Of a stretch of DNA of 61,281 nt, positions 36,102 to 43,746 are shown one piece after another (position 1 is the first letter of the stretch; each line of letters starts with the position of its first letter). The notes below the pieces were generated by a model. It did no database searches. It saw only the letters and a program-made list of their open reading frames with translations, and was not told the DNA's origin. Source of the DNA: Nitrospira sp. SG-bin2 (GTDB taxonomy: Bacteria; Nitrospirota; Nitrospiria; Nitrospirales; Nitrospiraceae); contig LVWT01000042.1 of the NCBI GenBank assembly GCA_002083405.1, positions 1 through 61,281 on the forward strand. Direction: 5' to 3'. A program made the translations under genes and the position numbers.

Positions 36102-37850
36102 ATGACGAGCACGGTAACAAGCCGACTTGCGATAAGCCTGCCCGTAGTTGTCGATTTCCAAGGCACATTGGCACGCGGAGTAACTCAGGATCTGGATCTT
36201 CGTTCGATTTCGTTCTGGAGCGATTGCCAACCGACCCTCGGCACCTCAGTCTCCGTGCTATTCCATTTTGGCCGCAACATCGCCTATCTGCCATTGACCG
36301 GCCAGGTCGTAGCCGTCACCCAGGATCCCGGCGAGACGGCCTCCCGGTTTCGCACCGATATCAACCTTTCGTCTTTGGGCGATGCGGAAGAACGTATCCT
36401 TGAGTCGGCCTTTCAAGAGTTGGAGACCTACCTCCGCAGCCTCGACGAATCAGGAGAATACGGCCGCGCAGCAGCTCGCGAACAACTCATTACGAGCAAC
36501 CCGCGGTCTATTCTCTCTGTGTTCGTGACGGATAATCCGTATCGCCTTCCATACCGATTGCCGGTCGGCACATCCACTCAGCCTGACACGATAGCTCAGC
36601 AGATCGGTTCGATGGCCATTTCACAGTCGCACGCGAAACGGAAGACAGAATCCGATCCGGCGACCCAGCTTTCAGAGACACCTCCGGTCCATCTTTCCTG
36701 GAGAATGGCCTGGCAGAGCTTCGGCCTACTGGCGCAAGTCCTTCGCGATTTAGCCGTCAGATATTTACCCGGCCGTCTGGCCCGCCTCCTCGTTGCCCCC
36801 ATCGGATTCGCGTTTATCGGCCATCCACGCACTTTGAACGATGTCCCGCGAAAATTTCCGTTTGCCCGTCTTCTGCCTTCTCGCGTGGTGGAGCGGTGGT
36901 TTCGATACCAATGGCCGTTTGTCGCCTCGTACATCACGGGCCTGACGCTATCAAACGGAACACCGATAACCGGCGCCATGCTGATCTCTCCGCTGACGAC
37001 AGAACAGATGATCCGTAATCCCCGGCTTGCCCGGCAACGTGTCTTGGAGACCGTTCAATTGGCCGAACAGATGGGAGCGAAGATCGCCGGACTAGGCGCC
37101 TTTACATCGATCGTCACGCGAGACGGACGGGATCTCGAAGGAAAGGTCCGCCTCGGATTGACGACAGGAAATCCCCATTCTGCAGCGATTGCCGTGCAGA
37201 ACGTCCTCCATGCGGCGGCGCTGACCAGTCTCAGTTTGCCGCATGCCACGGCGGCGATCGTGGGGGGAGCAGGCTCGGTCGGCTCCGCCTGCGCGAAAAT
37301 GCTTGCCCGACTTGTCCAACATCTGCTGATCATCGACATCAAGAAAGATGCGCTTCAGACGTTGCTAGCAGAACTGGCAGATCAGTCTGCAGCGGTGGAA
37401 GGGATGTCGAAGCTCGATCGAGTATCAGAGGCCGATATCGTCATTGCCGCAACCAATAACCCACACATTCTGTTGACCGCGAAACACTTGAAACCGGGCG
37501 CGATTGTCATCGATGCCGCCCAACCCAAGAATGTGGCGGAAGAGATCCCTCTCCAGCGACCCGATGTCGTCGTCATCGAATCTGCCGTGGTGCAAACCCC
37601 CGATATCGACGTGAACTTTCCCCTGGATCTGGCTCCGGGGGAAGCCCTGGGATGCTTGTCCGAAACCATGATCCTGACGGCCATGGGATGGGAGGGACAT
37701 TACTCTCTCGGGAAAGCCGACCCATCGCATGCTGCTCAGGTCATCGCTGCCGGTCGCGCGCTTGGTTTCCGCCTCGCGCCGTTTCGGAATTCCACCGGCT
37801 ATGTCACAGACGAACACCTGCTCCGGATCGCGCACACACGCATGACGTAA
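36102..37850 (+). CDS. PilZ-like domain fused to acyl-ACP-reductase-like Rossmann protein
   Basis: A 582-residue protein starting at the ATG behind AGGAGGG. Residues 1 to about 105 look like a PilZ-type barrel (LDLRSISFWSD, VLFHFGRNIAYLPLTGQVVAV) but lack RxxxR and the D/N-x-S-x-x-G motif. A linker and hydrophobic stretch follow. The main part resembles cyanobacterial long-chain acyl-ACP reductase: GFAFIGHPRTLNDV, AEQMGAKIAGLGAFTSIV, RLGLTTGNPHSA, the nucleotide site VGGAGSVGS (387-395) and GCLSETMILTAMGWEG. Its cysteine (Cys518) aligns with the acyl-thioester cysteine of that enzyme. It probably reduces an acyl thioester to an aldehyde, which is inference. The histidine kinase follows 8 bases after the stop. 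Confidence 0.72.
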   Translation: MTSTVTSRLAISLPVVVDFQGTLARGVTQDLDLRSISFWSDCQPTLGTSVSVLFHFGRNIAYLPLTGQVVAVTQDPGETASRFRTDINLSSLGDAEERILESAFQELETYLRSLDESGEYGRAAAREQLITSNPRSILSVFVTDNPYRLPYRLPVGTSTQPDTIAQQIGSMAISQSHAKRKTESDPATQLSETPPVHLSWRMAWQSFGLLAQVLRDLAVRYLPGRLARLLVAPIGFAFIGHPRTLNDVPRKFPFARLLPSRVVERWFRYQWPFVASYITGLTLSNGTPITGAMLISPLTTEQMIRNPRLARQRVLETVQLAEQMGAKIAGLGAFTSIVTRDGRDLEGKVRLGLTTGNPHSAAIAVQNVLHAAALTSLSLPHATAAIVGGAGSVGSACAKMLARLVQHLLIIDIKKDALQTLLAELADQSAAVEGMSKLDRVSEADIVIAATNNPHILLTAKHLKPGAIVIDAAQPKNVAEEIPLQRPDVVVIESAVVQTPDIDVNFPLDLAPGEALGCLSETMILTAMGWEGHYSLGKADPSHAAQVIAAGRALGFRLAPFRNSTGYVTDEHLLRIAHTRMT

Positions 37851-37858
37851 GACACCCG

Positions 37859-40093
37859 ATGTATCCCATGTCGACTTACGAGCTGAATATTCATGCCATT
37901 CCCATGCTGCTCATGGGCATCGTTACGCTTGGGCTGGGGATCCTGGTCTGTCGATCGAACCGACAGTCGGCTGCGCATCGCCACTTTCTTGTTCTCTGTG
38001 GCAGTATCGCATTATGGCTCATCGCAACCAGTATCGGTCTCTGCGCGACGACACCGGACCAGGCGTTGGTCTGGTACAAACTCGACAATGTCGGCGTCAT
38101 GTATATCTCCGTCGCGTTCTATGCGTTCTCCGCAGAATTTCTCCAGTTTCGCCGCCGCCGCTCAATATGGCTTGGCTATGGGCTCTCCACACTTCTGAGC
38201 GCCACCGTCCTTCTCAGCCAGGATTTCGTCGTAGGCGTGCGTCAGTACTGGTGGGGATACTTCCCGCAGTGGGGGGCGGCCAGCGCGCCATTTTTCGTCG
38301 TGTTCTTTGCCTACATGGCGACAGCCTTCACCGACTACCTTCGCGCATTCCGAACCGCCACCACTCCGATTAGGCGTCAGCAGATCAAGTTCGTCTTAAG
38401 CGCGTTCGTCATCGCCTACCTCGGCTCCGTCGATTTCTTCCCGGCGTTAGGTTATGACCTCTACCCGTTCGGATATATTCCTATTTTTCTGCTGACTGTC
38501 GTCGTGACCACCGCCATCCTGCGGTATCGGCTGCTCGATGCCGCGCCGTTTGTCTCCGTGAGCGCCACGTACCTCCCGGTCATTCCCTTCGCGCTGCTGC
38601 TCATATTCCTCGCACCCGCGTTGGGTAACCTCGAGCCAGCCGCCTTCGCCGGCATACTCGTACTCATGACCGTGGCATTCACCATTCTGTATGCCGCCTT
38701 TCAACCCCGTCTCCAAACCGCGCTCAACAAAGCGTTGTTTCCCAGCCGATATGACGCATACAACACACTGACACGTTTCAGCCATGCGATGGTCATGAAC
38801 CTGGATCTTGTCAACTTACAAACTGAGATTGTCCATACCCTTCAAACCGTCATGGGCATTGAGAAGATTTCTCTGTTTCTCTTTGAGAAGGAACAGGGAC
38901 GCTACGGCTTGAAGGTTTCTCATGGGATCGATAAAGACAAGGCCAAGGCCGTGCAGATCACCAGCCATGAACCCTTCATCGACTTTCTTTTGAAGCATGA
39001 TCGGCCGATCGTCAAAGAAGAGTTCCAGCGAGGGCTCGGAGGGCAGGAAGACACGGACGCCAGTACGCTCATCGAAACATTAACGACGATGGATGCGGAG
39101 GTTTGCATACCCCTGACCAACAAAACCAGACTTATCGGTTTCGTCAATCTAGGGCACAAGCCCGCCTTGGAAATTTATACACAGGACGACCTCGATCTGC
39201 TCGGCTCGCTGGCCGACAATGCCGCGATCGCGCTCGACAACGCCACGCTGTATGACGACTGGAAACGTTCGCAGCTCCTCATTCGGCGCGCAGACCGCCT
39301 CCGCTCATTGGAAACCATCGCCGGGGGATTTGCCCATGAGGTGCGGAATCCTCTGACCTCGATAAAAACCTTCATCCAACTGGTCCCGACCCGACGCGAC
39401 GATCCCGAATTCCTCGATGGCTTCGGCTCGGTCGTCGCCGACGATCTCGCTCGCATCGAGCGGCTTATCGAGGAAATCCTGGACTACGCGCGCTATATGA
39501 AGCCCAAGTTCTCACTGGAATCGATCAACGAGATCGTGACCTCCTGCCTGCATTTCATGGATGTCAAAGCTAGCAGCCTGGGAGTGGTGATCGAGAAGCA
39601 GCTGGCCGAAGAGCTCTCCTCTATCATGGTTGATCGTCAGCAGATCAAACAGGTGCTCATGAATCTCGCGCTGAATGCCATCGACGCGATGAAAGCGAAC
39701 GGCGGACGCCTGACCGTGGTGACGCGTCAATTGACCGGCACTGACGGCACCCGCTGGATACAGATCGAAGTCTCCGATTCAGGCTGTGGGATCGCGCCTG
39801 AGGACCTGCCGCACATCTTCGATCCATTTTTCACCACGAAACATGAAAGCACAGAGCATGTCGGGACCGGGCTCGGTCTTTCGATCGTCCATCAAATCAT
39901 TCAAGAGCACGCGGGCAGAGTCGAAGCTCGCAGCGTCGTCGGCCAAGGAACGACCTTCATTCTGACACTTCCCGAAAAAACGGCTCAGGACTCCGCACCG
40001 GCGCCTGCTTCCCCGATCCGGCAAGGCACACTCATTCCCTTTCCGACTATAGCCTCCCTGCTCCAAAGACCTACCGGAACAGAAGGCCCCTAA
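37859..40093 (+). CDS. Membrane histidine kinase (7TM-GAF-HisKA-HATPase)
   Basis: A 744-residue kinase. Seven to eight N-terminal hydrophobic segments fill about the first 300 residues (7TM sensor type). A GAF-like domain follows (DLVNLQTEIVHTLQTVMG through LLGSLADNAAIALDNA). The phospho-acceptor is His493 in GGFAHEVRNPLTS. The ATPase domain has N box VLMNLALNAIDAM, G1 VSDSGCGIAPEDLPHIFDPFF and G2 GTGLGLSI. The architecture recalls PrsK-type kinases of PEP-CTERM systems, without proof of that role. The ATG at 37859 (or 37868) is 8 bases after the reductase-like gene, so the two are an operon. No response regulator is adjacent. Confidence 0.9.
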   Translation: MYPMSTYELNIHAIPMLLMGIVTLGLGILVCRSNRQSAAHRHFLVLCGSIALWLIATSIGLCATTPDQALVWYKLDNVGVMYISVAFYAFSAEFLQFRRRRSIWLGYGLSTLLSATVLLSQDFVVGVRQYWWGYFPQWGAASAPFFVVFFAYMATAFTDYLRAFRTATTPIRRQQIKFVLSAFVIAYLGSVDFFPALGYDLYPFGYIPIFLLTVVVTTAILRYRLLDAAPFVSVSATYLPVIPFALLLIFLAPALGNLEPAAFAGILVLMTVAFTILYAAFQPRLQTALNKALFPSRYDAYNTLTRFSHAMVMNLDLVNLQTEIVHTLQTVMGIEKISLFLFEKEQGRYGLKVSHGIDKDKAKAVQITSHEPFIDFLLKHDRPIVKEEFQRGLGGQEDTDASTLIETLTTMDAEVCIPLTNKTRLIGFVNLGHKPALEIYTQDDLDLLGSLADNAAIALDNATLYDDWKRSQLLIRRADRLRSLETIAGGFAHEVRNPLTSIKTFIQLVPTRRDDPEFLDGFGSVVADDLARIERLIEEILDYARYMKPKFSLESINEIVTSCLHFMDVKASSLGVVIEKQLAEELSSIMVDRQQIKQVLMNLALNAIDAMKANGGRLTVVTRQLTGTDGTRWIQIEVSDSGCGIAPEDLPHIFDPFFTTKHESTEHVGTGLGLSIVHQIIQEHAGRVEARSVVGQGTTFILTLPEKTAQDSAPAPASPIRQGTLIPFPTIASLLQRPTGTEGP

Positions 40094-40135
40094 ACATTCC
40101 ACACTCCAAATCACCGACTCGCACCGCTCCTCCAC

Positions 40136-40165
40136 TTGACCCCCTCTCCCTGACAACTGTATAAA
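40136..40165 (+). promoter_or_regulatory. Sigma-70-like promoter upstream of tRNA-Arg
   Basis: TTGACC at 40136-40141 and TATAAA at 40160-40165 are separated by 18 bases. The box lies about 120 bases before the tRNA, leaving a long precursor leader. Confidence 0.55.
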
Positions 40166-40284
40166 CACCAGTTCCGGAAGTGCTGAGTTGAGAGTGTTGA
40201 GACGAAGACGGCTTGAAGTGCCGTCACCACACATGCGCTCTGACTCAATCCTCAGCACTCGTTCTTTCAGCACTGTTTTGGTAT

Positions 40285-40360
40285 GCGCCCGTAGCTCAAT
40301 GGATAGAGCACCAGACTACGGATCTGGGGGTTACAGGTTCAAGTCCTGTCGGGCGCACCA
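40285..40360 (+). tRNA. tRNA-Arg (anticodon ACG)
   Basis: A complete 76-nt cloverleaf with encoded CCA. The acceptor arm GCGCCCG pairs with CGGGCGC. The D arm is GCTC...GAGC, the anticodon arm CCAGA CTACGGA TCTGG (anticodon ACG) and the T arm ACAGG TTCAAGT CCTGT. A34 must be edited to inosine by TadA, which is encoded at 56937. A degenerate copy of its 3-prime half at 42876-42924 marks the far side of an inserted island. Confidence 0.97.
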
Positions 40361-40556
40361 CAAAATCAACAGATTGCCGTTCCCATTCTTGCTCCCCCAC
40401 CCGGCTGGTCATGATTTTGGTCACAGTTCACACTCCAGTAAGAGCAGATAGTGTTGATAGTTTGCCTTCATGAGCCAAGCGGGCTAAAATTACAAAGCTT
40501 TCGCCTTAACTGGTAACAGAACATACTAGCCTCCGGGATTTCTTAGGTCTTTAGAT

Positions 40557-41333
40557 ATGACAGAACTCTCGTACAAGAATTGGCAAGTTGAACTCACACG
40601 AATAACTGCTTTTTATAGCCAGTTACCTCCTGAGAAAACAAAAGGATGGGACACTTGGTGGAGCGATCTAGTGGGTGTGCCACCCGAAAACTCTTTGTTT
40701 AGACAGCGAGACAGCTTCTCGCAGCTTGAAGGACCGTTCAACGGAGGAGTCTTGATACTTGCGTTACAGCCAGGTCGAATTGATTGGCATTTGACAGCCA
40801 AACAAGCGGAGGAAGAGCCAGATAGTCTCGGTGGGTTATCTCTTTTAAAACCAGAAGCAATAGCCAAATTTCAGGACTTAATATCTCGTTGGATGCAGCT
40901 AGAGTCATATCCTCCCTTGATCCGCTTGGCGTTGGGACAAGTTTTGCTCCAACCCGTAGAGACCAGAGAAGCTGGCTACTTGCAACTTCGCAACTATCTG
41001 CCTTCAGTCGATTTAAAGCCAGAATCCACAGACTTCCTCTATCAAATTAACAGACCCAGGCAGTCAACAGCTGTTCCAAGTCTCCGAATTAATAGACTGT
41101 GTAAGTGGTCTGTAATACGCGCATCAAAGATTTCCTTCACTCTTTCTGCGGCTCAAACAGAGCCGACTCCCCTCTCAAGATTAGTCGATAGCCAGCAAGC
41201 CTGTAGAGTTGAGCTAGATATCAACACAGTTCCTGAACACCAAAGTAAATTCGACAGCGCTACTTCGATTTCTGTGTTTGACGAGTTGGCACTTTTAGCC
41301 AAAGAGATTGCTGAGAAAGGTGATGTGGCGTGA
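40557..41333 (+). CDS. Island protein A, unknown function
   Basis: A 258-residue soluble protein, the first of three coupled genes after tRNA-Arg. It has no signal peptide or membrane segment. Features are an aromatic cluster WDTWWSDLVGVPPENSLF, a strand GGVLILALQPGRIDWHLT and a later basic region INRLCKWSVIRASKISF. The C-terminus (SISVFDELALLAKEIAEKGDVA) is helical. The ATG at 40557 follows a T-rich stretch with no strong ribosome site. The base composition is AT-richer than the core genes. The last bases overlap the next gene by 4 (GTGA). I recognise no family. Confidence 0.68.
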   Translation: MTELSYKNWQVELTRITAFYSQLPPEKTKGWDTWWSDLVGVPPENSLFRQRDSFSQLEGPFNGGVLILALQPGRIDWHLTAKQAEEEPDSLGGLSLLKPEAIAKFQDLISRWMQLESYPPLIRLALGQVLLQPVETREAGYLQLRNYLPSVDLKPESTDFLYQINRPRQSTAVPSLRINRLCKWSVIRASKISFTLSAAQTEPTPLSRLVDSQQACRVELDINTVPEHQSKFDSATSISVFDELALLAKEIAEKGDVA

Positions 41334-42124
41334 CCAGGGTGAGACTTTCAAGCTCAGAAGAACAAAATGTTCTTTCAAGCACACTGCTCAGCGGCGCTAT
41401 CAAATCCAAAAGCGTCGAGTTGGCTAAGTCTTCCAGCGCAGGGGAATCAACTGGAATCCCCTTTGCACAATTTCGCGGACCTGTACCTACAACCTTGCGC
41501 GATTACGAAATCGGGGAACTCCTTCTCGCCTTGTCTAGCATAACAAGTGAAGGCAATTGGTCGTGGCTTGGAAACGCCTCCAAATTTAGAACTCACGAGC
41601 TACTTGAACTACTAAAAGCCATTTTTGGCAATCTGCCTTCCAAGGAAACGAGTCAGGAAAGACCTGCCTCCTCAACAGCTATTACACTAGAACCCCGGAG
41701 AGATCTCGCTGGGAAAATTGAGAATCTTTTCAGTTTTGGTCGAAATGAGATCTTCGAAGACGGCACGGAAAGCTACTTCTCCAGCGAGCTTATTGCTTTA
41801 ATCAGAAAGCACGGTGAAATAGCCCTCCTAGATATCGCACGCCTGATAACTAGCGAAAAAGCAGACGCCTGCGTAGCGGCTGAAGCCATCAAATGGATTG
41901 GGCGAACACATCATCCAGAGACTCATTCATTTCGGCGCTGGCTTTTACTGAGAGCGTTAACTTCATCCAGTGTTGTTGTCAGAGAAGGAGCGGTCCTCGG
42001 ACTAGCCTTTATGAACGATCCCGCAACTATCACACCTCTTCATCAGGCTCTTGAGAGAGAGCAAACACCCGAACTTCGAGACGACATCTCACAGGTCCTG
42101 CGGCAAATTCAAAATGTTCACTAA
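41330..42124 (+). CDS. Island protein B, unknown function with HEAT-like C-terminus
   Basis: A 264-residue protein that starts with a GTG inside the stop of the preceding gene (GTGA). The N-terminal third is serine-rich and probably flexible. The C-terminal 110 residues form paired helices resembling HEAT repeats: SSELIALIRKHGEIALLDIARL, ACVAAEAIKWIGRT, VVREGAVLGLAFM, ITPLHQALEREQTPELRDDI. HEAT repeats usually mediate protein contacts, so this may be a scaffold for proteins A and C. No enzyme motif is visible. Confidence 0.68.
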   Translation: MTRVRLSSSEEQNVLSSTLLSGAIKSKSVELAKSSSAGESTGIPFAQFRGPVPTTLRDYEIGELLLALSSITSEGNWSWLGNASKFRTHELLELLKAIFGNLPSKETSQERPASSTAITLEPRRDLAGKIENLFSFGRNEIFEDGTESYFSSELIALIRKHGEIALLDIARLITSEKADACVAAEAIKWIGRTHHPETHSFRRWLLLRALTSSSVVVREGAVLGLAFMNDPATITPLHQALEREQTPELRDDISQVLRQIQNVH

Positions 42125-42642
42125 TGCCTTTCTATCTTCGGGTTATAAACAAGAATCGTTGGTATCGCAGCAGCCCACCGTCTTGGCTCCCAGAAAACGA
42201 GATTCCAGCACAGTGTCTTGCCGACGTGGTACCAAAGCCAGAAGAAAGTCTTTCCCTATGGCGTATTGACGACGACCGATCGAATCTGAACCGCGTTACT
42301 GCAGCAATAGCCGCTGCCCGTCGGAATCTCGACAAGTTAGACTACGCGTTGTTTCCAATAGCAATCATAGACCTGTTGGGTTTATCCGTTGCCCAATCTC
42401 CAGGAAAAACACCGGATAATGTTGCCAACACTACCTGGCATTGGGAGATAATTGAACTTACCGCTAGTAAGGCCGCTCTCTTAGCAAAGGAGATTTATTC
42501 GAGCGCAGAGATAACACGCAAGTTGCCAATGGATGTACGAACATTGATTCAAGAAGGAATTCGCCTAACCCATCTGACAAAAGCAAAGCTTCATGCCGAC
42601 CTCCTGGCAGAATTGAATTCGACACATCCTGGTGCTCTTTAG
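42124..42642 (+). CDS. Island protein C, unknown function
   Basis: A 172-residue protein whose ATG overlaps the previous stop (TAATG). The N-terminal half includes YLRVINKNRWYRSSPPSWLPENEIPAQCLADVV and an aromatic/acidic SLSLWRIDDDRSN. The C-terminal half is helical (AAIAAARRNLDKLDYALFPIAIIDLLGL; LTHLTKAKLHADLLAEL). No catalytic motif, signal peptide or membrane helix is evident. Tight coupling with proteins A and B suggests one complex or one function. Confidence 0.68.
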   Translation: MPFYLRVINKNRWYRSSPPSWLPENEIPAQCLADVVPKPEESLSLWRIDDDRSNLNRVTAAIAAARRNLDKLDYALFPIAIIDLLGLSVAQSPGKTPDNVANTTWHWEIIELTASKAALLAKEIYSSAEITRKLPMDVRTLIQEGIRLTHLTKAKLHADLLAELNSTHPGAL

Positions 42643-43050
42643 GTTTACAGCTTTCCTAGCTACGGCAATGATCAAGCTCCACTTGCCCAGACATATGAAT
42701 TTTTACAGACTTCCATGATCACGGTTTCAGTCACGGTTAGATCACGATTCTTGTCACTATTCAGAATCTAACCCTATTGCAGTCAGTCATACTCACAAAG
42801 TCTTTCTTCCTTTTTCACATGGACACACGACGCTGCTTTACACTCAATCTTATTGAGTAGCATTCTTTCTGCTAGAGACTACAGATTTGGTGGTATCTGA
42901 TTCAGTCCTATCGGGCGCACCACACCGCACTTCGTGTGAGCCGACGGCTCATCCGGCCAAGCCGCTCTTCCTTGCGCCGCCGGATGAACACCTCCAGTGT
43001 TTTCTTGTCCGATGCCCCACTGACGGATCTGGGCCTAGACGATTCAGCTG
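42643..43050. other. Island edge without a supported gene
   Basis: About 400 bases. It begins AT-rich and carries a small hairpin (ACTCAA...TTGAGT, 42842-42858). It then holds the degenerate tRNA-Arg copy at 42876-42924 and returns to GC-rich sequence. A minus-strand open frame across 42908-43336 overlaps the membrane-protein gene at 43051 and has no support. Confidence 0.55.
42876..42924 (+). repeat. Degenerate duplicate of the tRNA-Arg 3-prime end (att-like)
   Basis: From AGACTACAGAT to TCGGGCGCACCACA this segment matches the tRNA from the anticodon arm to just past CCA, with scattered changes. The final TCGGGCGCACCACA is identical to the tRNA end plus two bases beyond. It is the expected far attachment site of an element integrated at the tRNA. 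Confidence 0.82.
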
Positions 43051-43344
43051 CTACGCTTTCATCGGACGCTGAAGAAACAGGATGAGGGCCATCAGTGTCG
43101 GCAATGGAGCAAGCAGAAACGGCACAAGCCAGACCCACACATTTCTCCCCCGCACCCGCGCTTGATCGATCATCCACACGAACACCCACAGCACAAGCCC
43201 GATATAGTTCAGGATAATCCACCGGGTGGTATGCATTTTCAACTCGCTGGTTTCGCCCCCCGCACCCTCGACCAGAAAGACCCCCAGCATCAGCACAAAG
43301 CCCCCCAGCAAAGCGAATACTAGCCGCTTGCTCCACACATACAT
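43051..43344 (-). CDS. Small integral membrane protein
   Basis: A 97-residue protein with three hydrophobic segments: LVFALLGGFVLMLGVFLV, IILNYIGLVLWVFVWMI and VWLVPFLLAPLPTLMALILFL. Basic residues between the second and third segments (DQARVRGRN) suggest orientation. AAGGAGG precedes the ATG at 43344. No family is recognised. It stands just outside the tRNA-Arg island, on the opposite strand. Confidence 0.7.
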   Translation of the reverse strand: MYVWSKRLVFALLGGFVLMLGVFLVEGAGGETSELKMHTTRWIILNYIGLVLWVFVWMIDQARVRGRNVWVWLVPFLLAPLPTLMALILFLQRPMKA

Positions 43345-43746
43345 AGCAACCTCCTTGGCCTTACAGTCGCACTCGTCAATCGTGATTCGTCAACCGCGAA
43401 CCATCTAGCTCGTCGTCTGCACAATGCCTCTCACCTAAAAACTTCCACGCATTATCCAGAGGCTTCAGCCGCAATGCAATGAGAGTCGGATTTCCCGGTC
43501 CGAAACACGGAGGCTGAGGTTGCGGCTCAATGCACGTTTCTCGTGAAGCGTATCTCGTATCGCGCAAACCGAGATGCCCGACACGGAAACGCTCCTTCCA
43601 TCCTGCGCTTCACACTCGCCTCGCTGAGTCGAAACGGGCTTCACGAGATACGCGTCCATGTAAGCTTGCGACTCAAGCCGTACCCGCTGGAGCGGCGCTA
43701 AAAAAATTTAGCGGAGTTTTCGCACGATCCTGTTAGGATAGGGCCT
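43345..43746. repeat. Gap with dispersed repeats before glgB
   Basis: About 400 bases without a gene. Around 43545-43660 it has GTGAAGCGTATCTCG and CACGAGATACGCG in opposite orientations, members of the same family as at 22014, 48114, 50322 and 56680. The end carries the glgB promoter: TGTTAGGAT, with the -10-like TAGGAT at 43734-43739, seven bases before the ATG. Confidence 0.65.

Larger units (their letters stand above)
40361..42924 (+). mobile_element. Small genomic island at tRNA-Arg
   Basis: The stretch between the tRNA and its degenerate 3-prime copy is AT-richer than its surroundings. It carries three overlapping genes of no recognised family. No integrase or transposase is inside. 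It looks like a decayed or satellite-type integration, or cargo left after loss of the integrase. Confidence 0.65.

Noticed and set aside
42908..43336. Minus-strand open frame as an integrase remnant next to the tRNA copy
   Set aside because: No tyrosine-recombinase residues are visible, and most of it overlaps the well supported membrane protein at 43051.
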